Positions 9,455-17,231 of a DNA stretch of 64,000 bases are shown piece after piece. Both the position numbers and the translations under genes were made by a program. The notes beneath the pieces were generated by a model that was not told the DNA's origin, did no database searches, and saw only the letters and a list, made by a program, of their open reading frames with translations. How positions within the stretch are numbered: the first letter of the stretch is position 1; each line of letters opens with the position of its first letter. The DNA is from Streptomyces iranensis (GTDB lineage: Bacteria; Actinomycetota; Actinomycetes; Streptomycetales; Streptomycetaceae): assembly GCF_017874715.1 (NCBI RefSeq), contig NZ_JAGGLR010000001.1, positions 620,001 to 684,000 of the forward strand, in the 5' to 3' direction.

Positions 9455-11449
9455 TCATGCAGACACCTGGGCGCAGGAAGTGTTCGCAGTCTCAAATAGC
9501 TGCGCCAAAGTTCGGTGTTGGTTTCCCAGCATCGTGTCGTTCGCCCCCGGGACGTACTTCGCTAGTCGAATCCCTAGCGTGGTATCGCTGGCTCCGCCTG
9601 TCCCGAGCAGTTCGCCCAACTGAGCGCACGTCTGTGTGATGGCCGAACGCCCCCGGAGAGCTTCATCAAGGAGTCGCATCAGCAACTCCTCTAGATCCGG
9701 TCGCCCAGTGGACGGAATGCGCCGCCGGGAATTCATCCCGGCCACCTCGTACCGAGGCCCAGAAGCGGAGCGGTTGGCCCTGAACATCTCCTCTCTCAAT
9801 AGTAGTTCGTGCATCACGCAGCCCAACGCATAGAGGTCGGCTGGTGTGCTAGGTCCCTGCCCGGGGACCTTCTCGGGGCCCGGGTACCGGCTGGAAGCGA
9901 GGAGAGTATCTATGTCTGTTGGCACAGCGGTGTTCACAGACAGAGACGGGTGGACTTCGAGCTCAATGGGCCTGAATCCCTGAACACTGGTGAAGCGGGT
10001 AGTGAACGAGTCGAAATGACTGCGCACGTTCCTGCTGCCTTCTACGGAGGCCTGCGCAGCCCTTGCTGGGGTGAGCCAAGTTACGGTTTGGACCGCCTCT
10101 TGCAGCGCACGGCAGGCTGGTTCAGCCACTAGGTCCCGCAGAGCACCTTGGCGAGCGATTCGACCACTGCGTTGCAGAAGGCTCACGAGAGCGTCAACGA
10201 GGAAGGCACTCCCCAAAGTCCGATCGCAAAGCGCTTGCGTCACGATGCCGGAACGCTGTGCCTCCTTCACATAGCGCTTCCATGAGACGGCAGTGTCCTC
10301 CCTGACGCGGTCGGCTTCACAGGTGCTGGCCCGCTCCTGCATCCCCAACGACTCAAGGAAGATCGGTAGCCCAATGCCAGAGGCAACCAACACGGATGCC
10401 CACGGGGCCGCCTGCCCGGGAAGGCCCGCGAGCTGCACGTAACCGGCCTTCCGCGCGATCGCATCCGCCCCAGTGGTGCCGGGATGCGGGGCGACGGAAG
10501 GGTGGGGGGCAGCTGCGTTCTCCACAGGCGCTCGCGCTGCCTCACCTGCGGCCCCAGAGGCACCGCGATCGTCGGCGCGGTCAAAGCACGCCTCGAACGC
10601 CCTCCGTACTTCCGGGTAGAACTCTGGGTCCTGGGGCCGGTAGGGCTCCTCGTCCGGGACCAGAGTCAGCTGGTCCAGGATGTCGACGTCCAGGGCAGGC
10701 CACAACATGGTCCGGGCAATGTTCGAACCGGAGTGCAGGGGCGTGTCCCCATGCACGCGGGAAGTCGGCAGGGGAAAACTCGCGGGTGTTGATCGGGGTT
10801 CCACCCCCGCGTGTGCGGGGAGCAGACCAAGGTCCTGGAGATCCGCGATGTGCTCCGAGGGCCGTCCCCACGTGCGTGGGGAGGAGGAACCGCCCCAACT
10901 CGCCCTGTACGGGGGCGGGGACCATCCCCGCTTGTGCGGGGAGCACACGTTGCGAGCACCACCGTCAGGGATGACCGCAGGTTCATCCCCGCGTGCGCGG
11001 ACCCTGCTGACAAGACGCTGTGCATCGCCATGACCCCAGGCTCCAGCCTGCATCACCAGATGGAACACGTTCATGTTCACGCTCTTGCCGTTACCGGTCG
11101 TGTAGTAGATTCCGGCACGCCGTGACTCAGCGGCCCCCCACCGAAAGGGGGCGCCCGGGTGCTGCTCGTCGGCCCCCACGGAGAACCAGTCGATGGCCCG
11201 CTCCACATCACCACGACGTAGAGCCTCGGTACCCAGAAGGTACCCACTGTTGGCAACCTGCCGCGCTTCCGTCCGCGCTGCTCGGTCCCCAGCGTCGACC
11301 GCTCCCCAGTCACCGTCGGGGCGGTCCCAGTGATCCGCTGGCCCATCGAGCGCGCCCAGCAGCTCGTCGTACGCGTCCATGCTCTCCCTCTGCTCTCGAT
11401 CGACGGCCTGTTCCGCCCCTTCCAAGTTCCGCTTCAATGCCTCACCCAT
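9455..11449 (-). CDS. Kinase-like/Sel1-like hypothetical ORF interrupted in frame by a CRISPR array
   Basis: The frame stays open for about 664 codons from ATG 11449 (MGEALKRN, after AAGGTG); ATG 11473 is an alternative. The N-terminal 150 residues resemble a helical Sel1/TPR-like region (ALRRGDVERAIDWFSVGA). Bases 10739-11007 are type I-E-like CRISPR repeats and spacers read as protein. The C-terminal third has PSTPADLYALGCVMHELLL, like the Asp-x-Tyr-x-Leu-Gly region of Ser/Thr kinase C-lobes, but no N-lobe or catalytic HRD/DFG motifs are evident. It overlaps the end of the sigma-factor gene by 8 bases, implying one operon. The protein is probably non-functional or remodelled. The coding call is uncertain. 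Confidence 0.45.
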   Translation of the reverse strand: MGEALKRNLEGAEQAVDREQRESMDAYDELLGALDGPADHWDRPDGDWGAVDAGDRAARTEARQVANSGYLLGTEALRRGDVERAIDWFSVGADEQHPGAPFRWGAAESRRAGIYYTTGNGKSVNMNVFHLVMQAGAWGHGDAQRLVSRVRARGDEPAVIPDGGARNVCSPHKRGWSPPPYRASWGGSSSPRTWGRPSEHIADLQDLGLLPAHAGVEPRSTPASFPLPTSRVHGDTPLHSGSNIARTMLWPALDVDILDQLTLVPDEEPYRPQDPEFYPEVRRAFEACFDRADDRGASGAAGEAARAPVENAAAPHPSVAPHPGTTGADAIARKAGYVQLAGLPGQAAPWASVLVASGIGLPIFLESLGMQERASTCEADRVREDTAVSWKRYVKEAQRSGIVTQALCDRTLGSAFLVDALVSLLQRSGRIARQGALRDLVAEPACRALQEAVQTVTWLTPARAAQASVEGSRNVRSHFDSFTTRFTSVQGFRPIELEVHPSLSVNTAVPTDIDTLLASSRYPGPEKVPGQGPSTPADLYALGCVMHELLLREEMFRANRSASGPRYEVAGMNSRRRIPSTGRPDLEELLMRLLDEALRGRSAITQTCAQLGELLGTGGASDTTLGIRLAKYVPGANDTMLGNQHRTLAQLFETANTSCAQVSA
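10739..11007 (-). CRISPR. Short degenerate type I-E-like CRISPR array, five repeats
   Basis: Read on the minus strand, 29-base repeats of the form GTGCTCCCCGC-ACAAG-CGGGGATGG... occupy 10979-11007, 10918-10946, 10858-10886, 10797-10825 and 10739-10767. Spacers are 32, 31, 32 and 29 bases. Each repeat has an imperfect CCCCGC/GCGGGG hairpin like actinobacterial and E. coli I-E repeats. The three inner copies match best; the first has lost its 5' part and the last has drifted. No cas gene lies in the window. The period and hairpins are seen directly; the subtype is inferred from repeat sequence. Confidence 0.75.
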
Positions 11450-12077
11450 GATCACCTTGCTGCAGGTGGCCATGCCGGATACGGGACCTGACCTCAGGCA
11501 CTCCACGCACGGTGCCGCGAGCCTGGTGCAGGCTGCCGTCCACAGCGTTCCGGGAGATACCCAACTGCTCCGCGATCTCTTCGGGCTTGCGCCCGCCCAA
11601 CGTCATGTCCACCACCTGGGCCTGCCGCGGAGGCAGATTCCGCATGGCATGGCGGACCGCCTCCAGCAGCTCGTCGTCCGGGCTCTCCCACAGCGCCGGA
11701 TCTCCCTCCTCCGGGGGTTCGGTGTCGAGGGCAGCCCGGTCGGGGACAACACCGTCAGCTGTGAGCACCGGGCGTTCCGCCACCTTCTTCAGCAAGGTCT
11801 TGGCGAGGTTGTCCGCAGTCGTCGTCAGGTAGGCCATGGGGTCCCTGGCCGGATCGAACTCGGCACATCTCTGCGTCGGCCGACTGAAACGGAGGAACAC
11901 TGCTTTGATGGCCTCGTTGGCGATCGCGTCCCGATCGACGTACGGGAGGTCGTACCGAGCCAAGTGGCCGAACAACAGCCGATGACACCGCTCGTAACGC
12001 TCACGACCATCCTCCCGCTTCAGCCCAAGCGGATCTCTCGGATCGAGAGGGACCGACCCGTCGGGCCCTAGCTGCAC
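11442..12077 (-). CDS. ECF-type RNA polymerase sigma factor
   Basis: I choose GTG 12077, which overlaps the preceding stop (TAGTG) and follows GAGGTG; GTG 12086 is possible. The product has 211 residues. The sigma region 2-like part is YERCHRLLFGHLARYDLPY followed by ANEAIKAVFLRF and the DPMAYLTTTADNLAKTLLKK helix. Region 4 is HAMRNLPPRQAQVVDMTLGG with a clear helix-turn-helix (PEEIAEQLGISRNAVDGSL). It would redirect RNA polymerase to a small regulon. The small gene upstream overlaps it and is a candidate partner or anti-sigma factor. Confidence 0.8.
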   Translation of the reverse strand: MQLGPDGSVPLDPRDPLGLKREDGRERYERCHRLLFGHLARYDLPYVDRDAIANEAIKAVFLRFSRPTQRCAEFDPARDPMAYLTTTADNLAKTLLKKVAERPVLTADGVVPDRAALDTEPPEEGDPALWESPDDELLEAVRHAMRNLPPRQAQVVDMTLGGRKPEEIAEQLGISRNAVDGSLHQARGTVRGVPEVRSRIRHGHLQQGDHG

Positions 12078-12391
12078 TACGACCACCTCGCGCCCTCGGC
12101 ACCGGGCATCCAAACCGTTGCGCTGCTCCCGTCGGCCCACCGGTAGTGGACCACCGAACCAGGCGGCGGGGGCATCATCGGGGGCATTCCCGGTATGGAA
12201 GTCGCCTTCACGGGCGCCTCCCCATCCCTGGCTCCCCAGCGACGCCTCGCACGGGCTGCCGCAGCGCGCCCCCATCCGAACGCCACCAACTGCAGGGACC
12301 CCAGGGCGATCCCGATGATCTCGGAGAGGTTGTCGGTCATCTGTGAGAGGTCCTTCATGCTCGACGGGACGGGCAGCGCGCTCACTGACAT
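12077..12391 (-). CDS. Small hypothetical protein upstream of the sigma factor
   Basis: This 104-residue product starts at ATG 12391 just after GGGAG. A weakly hydrophobic stretch at about 25-40 (IIGIALGSLQLVAFGWG) is followed by a basic run (RAAAARARRR) and a Pro/Met-rich region ending in a compact WxMPGAEGARW tail. Its stop overlaps the sigma-factor start. A membrane-tethered partner of the sigma factor is possible from position, but no zinc anti-sigma motif is present. Confidence 0.5.
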   Translation of the reverse strand: MSVSALPVPSSMKDLSQMTDNLSEIIGIALGSLQLVAFGWGRAAAARARRRWGARDGEAPVKATSIPGMPPMMPPPPGSVVHYRWADGSSATVWMPGAEGARWS

Positions 12392-12450
12392 CTACTCCCG
12401 GCCCACCCCACGTTCTTAGCTCTCCCCCATACACCGACCCGTGACCTACG

Positions 12451-12480
12451 TCACCTACCTCGTGCGCATGGCAGGTAGGT
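12451..12480. repeat. Inverted repeat in the divergent promoter region
   Basis: CACCTACCT (12451-12459) and AGGTAGGTG (12472-12480) form a 9-bp perfect inverted repeat with a 12-base spacer. A further ACCTACGT copy precedes it. It lies between the minus-strand sigma operon and the plus-strand gene run, so a regulator binding here could control both directions. The operator role is inferred. Confidence 0.45.
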
Positions 12481-12727
12481 GCCGCAGTCGCCAACTAGGA
12501 GTGCTCGGCGGCATTATGCGGTCATCTGGGCCGACAACGCCGACGTCCTGGTCGAGATCGACCAAGCAACCAGCTCCACCCCGGCCGCCGGTCGTGCCCG
12601 GGCCGCTCAGGCCGAGGCCGCTCGTGCCCGCTCCACCACTACAGCCACCTCCAGTCCGGCACCGGACACCACTCGTCCGTCGAGGCCCGCGCCGCACGCT
12701 CCGGAGAGGACGTACCGGACGCGCTAG
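12479..12727 (+). CDS. Small hypothetical protein with Ala/Thr/Pro-rich tail
   Basis: This 82-residue frame begins at GTG 12479. Its N-terminal part (HYAVIWADNADVLVEIDQAT) looks folded, and the tail is AAQAEAARARSTTTATSSPAP. The tail resembles those of several neighbouring genes. No strong ribosome site precedes the GTG and the start sits on the inverted repeat, so the true start may be missing or the gene truncated. No function is assigned. Confidence 0.4.
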   Translation: MPQSPTRSARRHYAVIWADNADVLVEIDQATSSTPAAGRARAAQAEAARARSTTTATSSPAPDTTRPSRPAPHAPERTYRTR

Positions 12728-12807
12728 CGGAAATCTCCGGCACCGCCAAACCCCGCTTTCACACAGATCCTCGTCGCACCGACCGCCCCAACCCGCGAGG
12801 TGCGCTT

Positions 12808-13257
12808 GTGCCGGAAGCCCCGCACATCACCATCGGCCGCCACCCGAAGGACGGCGTCGTGGCCGCCCTCTCCCACGATCACCACGTCACCGACCACCTC
12901 CTCCGCCGAGTCGGCTTTGAACCGGTCCCCGACAGCCGCCTCTACGCCCTGACCGAGCCGCACCACGATCCGGTCCGCCGCACCCAGCTCGCGGTGCAGT
13001 CGCTGCGGGCCGCGCACCAGAACGTCAGCGCGGACGCCGCCTACGACCTCCAACCCGGTGAGCGGCACCCGCTGCCCGGCAGCCCGCCGTTGGAGACGAC
13101 CCTCGTGGCGACTGCAGCCCAGCAACGACGGTCCCAGGCCGCGAGCGCCGTCTCGCCCGCCCGTACAGCAACCGCGGTTCCGCAACCCGGTCCCCGCGTA
13201 GAGAGCGCGCACCGGCCCGCACCGGCGGCGGCCCGGCAGCTCGCACACCACCGCTAG
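12808..13257 (+). CDS. Hypothetical accessory protein of the transfer region
   Basis: This 149-residue protein starts at GTG 12808. Residues 1-80 (PHITIGRHPKDGVVAALSHD, VTDHLLRRVGFEPVP) look like a small alpha/beta domain, followed by a disordered Ala/Pro/Arg tail. Spacing to the next gene is 13 bases and includes AGGAGAAA. Similar small proteins with such tails fill the 12.5-25 kb region. I do not recognise the family. Confidence 0.55.
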   Translation: MPEAPHITIGRHPKDGVVAALSHDHHVTDHLLRRVGFEPVPDSRLYALTEPHHDPVRRTQLAVQSLRAAHQNVSADAAYDLQPGERHPLPGSPPLETTLVATAAQQRRSQAASAVSPARTATAVPQPGPRVESAHRPAPAAARQLAHHR

Positions 13258-13270
13258 GAGAAACGTTCCT

Positions 13271-14019
13271 GTGTCTTTGCATCTTGAGCCCGATGTCGCC
13301 TTCGGTTCCATCCCCGAATTCGGTATCGCCGCTGCCGTCGCCGATGACCGGCTCTTCCTCGATGAGGTCCTGCGCAAGCACCACTTCGAGTACAAAGCCG
13401 GGCTGGATGTGTATCTGCTGCCGCCCGAGATTCCGCACAACGCGGCGGTCAAGAACGTGGCTGCCGCCACGCGCGAGTTCCAGGACGCGGGGCTGTCGGT
13501 CGCCGCCGACCCGCGCGCCGTGGTGCCGCCGGACGGTGACGGGCTCGGCCCCGTTCCCGTTCGGTACCCGATCGCGCTGTCCGAGGAGGCACGTGTTCCT
13601 AGCGACCCGGCCGAGGTCGCCGAAGTCATCCGGGATGCGATGGACGAGGGCATCGGCGCGGTCGGAGAGCTGGACAGTCTCGTCGACACCGCCACCGCTT
13701 GGTGCAACCGCCTCGACTCCGACGAGGGCCGGGATATGGCCCTGCGCCTGCACCACGTCAAGTACCTGGTCACTGCCCTCCACGACGAGGTCATGAGCGC
13801 GGTGATGGAGCTGGAGGACATGAGCCAGGGGGCGTCCAAGAACTCACCGCCCCGCTCCGAAGTACCCACCTCGAACAGCAGAAGGCGGTGCACCACACCG
13901 CCCGCTCCCGCGCCGCAACATCTTCCTCGCCCCGACGCCCGGGAGCAGCTTCGAAGCCGGTTCTCCCGCAGCCGGCTCCTCCGGACCAGTCGCCACCCGC
14001 CAACCGCCACACCCGCTGA
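13271..14019 (+). CDS. Hypothetical accessory protein with a probable 1-base frameshift near its end
   Basis: GTG 13271 follows AGGAGAAACG. The first 186 residues form a coherent helical protein (SLHLEPDVAFGSIPEFGIAA ... MELEDMSQG). After the five-G run at 13828-13832 the reading changes to Arg/Pro-rich sequence that runs 119 bases into the next gene. Adding one G restores a different tail (GGVQELTAPLRSTHLEQQKA ...) that ends at 14019, 14 bases before the next ATG with its own AGGAG. I therefore give the end as 14019. Without correction the open frame ends at 14152. The frameshift may be real or a homopolymer error. Function is unknown. Confidence 0.55.
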
Positions 14020-14033
14020 AAGGAGCCTGCTCC

Positions 14034-14531
14034 ATGCCCGTGAAGAAGATCTGGCCCATCGACCACGCCTGCGGTCACACCACGCAGGCCGATCTGTCCG
14101 ACCGCGCCGCCGACCGGCGTGCTGGCTACGCGCGCTGGCTCACCTCTCGTGACTGCTCCGAGTGCTGGCGTGCTTCCCGGGGCCAGGACTCGGAGTCCAC
14201 GGCCGAGTGGCTGGCGAACAAGCGCGCCGAGGAGGCGGCCGAGGCTGAGAAGTGGGCCGAGCAGTACCGGATGCCGCCGCTGGATGGGAGCGAGCGCGCG
14301 GTCGGCTGGGCCGCGCGTTGCCGCCACCAGCTCGTGTCCGCCGCCTACAGCGCGCTCGTCCTGGAAGGCGAGACGGATGAGGGTGAGTGGGAGGCCATCG
14401 AGGAGGGTGTACGACTGCTGACCCGGGCGGGGTGGTGGATCGACAACCGGGACTCCGAACCCGCGGACCTGCCCGAGCTGCTGGAGGCCGCCGGCGAGGC
14501 CGACCGGCCCAGCGAGAACCCCCACTTCTAG
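14034..14531 (+). CDS. Conserved hypothetical protein with paired Cys/His
   Basis: This 165-residue soluble protein starts at ATG 14034 (MPVKKIWPIDHACGHT) after GAAAGGAGCC. The N-terminus has HACGHT and, some 30 residues on, DCSECW, which together could bind a metal. The rest is acidic and helical (EEAAEAEKWAEQYRMPPLDG). It sits between two small hypotheticals in the accessory transfer region. The metal-site idea is inference and no family is recognised. Confidence 0.6.
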   Translation: MPVKKIWPIDHACGHTTQADLSDRAADRRAGYARWLTSRDCSECWRASRGQDSESTAEWLANKRAEEAAEAEKWAEQYRMPPLDGSERAVGWAARCRHQLVSAAYSALVLEGETDEGEWEAIEEGVRLLTRAGWWIDNRDSEPADLPELLEAAGEADRPSENPHF

Positions 14532-14545
14532 CCCCGGAGAGTCCC

Positions 14546-15031
14546 GTGTCACCCGCCCCCGATGCCCCGCGCACGCCCACCGACCCGGAGGGCAAGCGCA
14601 CCTACGGGCACCAGATCCTCGCGCTGACCGACCAGTTCAACGCAGCCACGACGTACCGAGAGGCCGCCGAGACGGCAGAGCACGTGCTGGACGAGGCCGA
14701 CGGTGTGCTTGCACGGCTCGGCCAGTTCTTCGAGGCCGCTGTGGAAAAGGTGAAGGAATCCGAGACCGACGAAGGCTGGGAGCTGGCCTACAAGTTCGAA
14801 GACGCCGTCGCCACGCTCACCTCGCTCAGCGACGAGTTGCACGACGCAGGCGACCAGATGCGGGATCTCGACCCGCCCCCTGCGCCCCGTTGGCAGACCC
14901 AGGTCGCCCACTACTACGCCAGCGCCCCGCAACGCCGCCCCGGTGACGCGAGCCCGGCCCCCGACCTACCCGGCCCACCCGCCGCGCAGGTACATCCCAA
15001 GCACACTCCGCAAGCCCGCCACCACCGCTAG
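14546..15031 (+). CDS. Helical hypothetical protein
   Basis: I place the start at GTG 14546 behind CCGGAGAG, because extension upstream would run through the previous gene. The product has 161 residues. A long helical, coiled-coil-like stretch (about 25-115: AAETAEHVLDEADGVLARLG, DAVATLTSLSDELHDAGDQM) is followed by a Pro/Arg/His-rich tail. It directly precedes the coupling ATPase gene. No enzymatic motif is seen. Confidence 0.55.
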   Translation: MSPAPDAPRTPTDPEGKRTYGHQILALTDQFNAATTYREAAETAEHVLDEADGVLARLGQFFEAAVEKVKESETDEGWELAYKFEDAVATLTSLSDELHDAGDQMRDLDPPPAPRWQTQVAHYYASAPQRRPGDASPAPDLPGPPAAQVHPKHTPQARHHR

Positions 15032-15112
15032 GAGCCCGTCCATGTCTGCCCGCAGAACCGCCCCCACCGTCCGCGCGCCCCTCACCACTCCCGCACGTTC
15101 CTGGATCTCGTC

Positions 15113-16909
15113 TTGTCTGATGCGCGTACCAGGACGCCCTCGACCACCACCGGTACGGACGTCCTGCTCTATCTCCTGCTCGGCCTCGCCGCCCTCGGTA
15201 TCGGCGGCGGCTCACTGGCCTGGCTGTTCGGCAACCTCACCAACGCCGCTGTCGGTTCCGGCCCGTGGGCGCCGCTCGAACCGATCCAGGCCCTCTTCCA
15301 CCCCGAGGACCTGTGGCCGCACCTCTCCCGGCCCGCGCTGCTCACCGGCTGCTACGCCATCCCTGCCGTCCTCCTGCTCACGGCCGCTGTGCTCGGCGTC
15401 AAGCTGTGGCTGCGCTTCCGCACCAACCGGCAGGGCCTGGCCGACCACCGAGACCTGGGTGATCTGCTGCCGAAGAAGGCCGCCGCGAAGGCCACCGGGC
15501 TGCGCCCCAGCCTGAAGGCCACGAACCCCAAGGACATCGCCCCAAATGATCGCGGGGTGCTGCTCGGCTCGCTGAAGCCCGGCTCGGCGGAGGTGCGCTC
15601 CTCCTGGGAGGACGTTCTCCTCGCCATCATGGCGCCCCGGTCGGGCAAGACCTCCGGCCTCGCGATCCCCGCGATCCTCCGCGCCCCCGGCGCGGTGCTG
15701 CTCACGTCCAACAAGGCGGCGAACGACGCCTACACCGCGACGCTCGATGAGCGGGCCGAGGTGGGGACCGTGTGGACGCTGGATCCCCAGCAGATCGCGC
15801 ACGCCGAGCAGACGATGTGGTGGGACATCCTCTCCGACGCCCACGACCTGACCGGAGCCCGGCGTCTGGCACAGCACTTCGTCACCGCGTCGGTCGACGA
15901 GTCCAGCGCGGGGGACTTCTGGTCCACCGCCGCCGCGAACACCCTCACCGCTCTCTTCCTGGCAGCCGCGCGGGGCGGGCGTCCGGTCACCGAGGTGACC
16001 GCGTGGCTCGCCTCCCCGGCCGACCGCACCCCGATCGATCTGCTCACCGATGCCGGTCTGGATGCCGTCGCCGCCCAGTTGCAGGGCACCGTCGCCGGAG
16101 CCGTGGAGACCCGCGACGGGATCTTCGAGAACGCGCGGCAGTACGCGAGCTGCCTGCTGGACCCGCGCATCTCGGCCTGGGTCACTCCGCCGCAAGGCGG
16201 CTCGAAGCTGCGGGAGTTCAAGCCGGAGGAGTTCTCCAGCAGTACCGACACGCTCTATCTGCTCTCCAAGGACGGCGGCGGCAGCGCCTCGGCGATCATC
16301 GCTGCGGCTGCCGACGCGGTGATGCGCGCGGCCGTCATCCGGGCCGAGCGCGATGGCGGTCGCCTCGACCCGCCGCTGCTGGCGATCCTGGATGAGGCCG
16401 CGAACGTGTGCAAGATCCAGGACTTGCCGGACCTGTACTCCCACCTCGGCAGCCGTGGGGTCATCCCGATCACGATCCTGCAGTCCTACCGGCAGGGCCA
16501 GCGCGTGTGGGGCGAGACCGGCATGGACGCCCTCTGGTCGGCGGCGACGATCAAGCTGATCGGCTCCGGTATCGACGACGCGGACTTCGCCGACAAGCTC
16601 TCCCGCCTGGCGGGCGACCACGACGTGCAGACCCTCTCGGTCTCCACCAGCGAATCCGGGAAGTCCTCCTCGGTCAGCATGCGGCAACAGCGCGTGCTCC
16701 CGCCCGACGCGATCCGGGCTCTGCCCAAGGGAAGCGCGCTGCTACTGGCCACCGGTGTCCGCCCGGCCCTGCTGGACCTCAAGCCCTGGTACCGCGAGCC
16801 GGACGCCGACCGCCTCGGTGCCGCCTCGAAGCAGGCGACCGCCGCCATCACCGAGCGTGCTCTGGCCAAGGCTCCGTCCGGCCGCGATCAGTACGGACCG
16901 ACCGCATGA
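15113..16909 (+). CDS. VirD4/TraD-like type IV coupling ATPase
   Basis: This membrane-anchored ATPase would recruit the relaxase-DNA complex to the secretion pore. From TTG 15113 (598 residues) there are two membrane helices (about 17-40 and 77-100), Walker A APRSGKTS (174-181) and Walker B LLAILDEAAN (422-431), followed by conserved coupling-protein segments (LGSRGVIPITILQSYRQG). The 5' end is odd: the best start is ATG 15042 after an AGGAG site, but that frame (MSARRTAPTVRAPL) is different and runs out of register near 15105-15113. A one-base indel, or real initiation at the TTG, would explain this. Confidence 0.85.
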   Translation: MSDARTRTPSTTTGTDVLLYLLLGLAALGIGGGSLAWLFGNLTNAAVGSGPWAPLEPIQALFHPEDLWPHLSRPALLTGCYAIPAVLLLTAAVLGVKLWLRFRTNRQGLADHRDLGDLLPKKAAAKATGLRPSLKATNPKDIAPNDRGVLLGSLKPGSAEVRSSWEDVLLAIMAPRSGKTSGLAIPAILRAPGAVLLTSNKAANDAYTATLDERAEVGTVWTLDPQQIAHAEQTMWWDILSDAHDLTGARRLAQHFVTASVDESSAGDFWSTAAANTLTALFLAAARGGRPVTEVTAWLASPADRTPIDLLTDAGLDAVAAQLQGTVAGAVETRDGIFENARQYASCLLDPRISAWVTPPQGGSKLREFKPEEFSSSTDTLYLLSKDGGGSASAIIAAAADAVMRAAVIRAERDGGRLDPPLLAILDEAANVCKIQDLPDLYSHLGSRGVIPITILQSYRQGQRVWGETGMDALWSAATIKLIGSGIDDADFADKLSRLAGDHDVQTLSVSTSESGKSSSVSMRQQRVLPPDAIRALPKGSALLLATGVRPALLDLKPWYREPDADRLGAASKQATAAITERALAKAPSGRDQYGPTA

Positions 16910-17000
16910 CCTCCGCACGCTCCCACCGCACCGCGACGAGACGACCGGGCCTCGCCACCACGCCCTTATGCCCGCCCCTCTCCTCCCGTCGAGGTACCTG

Positions 17001-17231
17001 ATGAACTGCCCCGGCCCCTCCTGGGCCACCGTCCAACCTTCCGAGCGACTGGCCGACACCCCCGCCGTCCGCCGTGGCGAGCGATGGTGGCTGACCGCCC
17101 CCGGCGGCACCATCCCCGCCGACGACCCCGCGCTGACACATGAGCTGGATCTCCTCGCGGCCGACATGGACGCCGCGAACCGTGCCGTCGCCCAGCTCAT
17201 GCGTGGTGAACCCGACCAGGGGCTGGGGTGA
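17001..17231 (+). CDS. Small hypothetical protein, 76 residues
   Basis: ATG 17001 (MNCPGPSWATVQ) follows GAGGT at good spacing; ATG 16968 in the same frame is less well supported. The compact acidic product is Trp-containing and ends in a helix (LLAADMDAANRAVAQLMRG). Its stop overlaps the GTG of the DnaB-N protein gene (GTGA), so the two are coupled. It may act with that protein. No known family is recognised. Confidence 0.5.
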   Translation: MNCPGPSWATVQPSERLADTPAVRRGERWWLTAPGGTIPADDPALTHELDLLAADMDAANRAVAQLMRGEPDQGLG

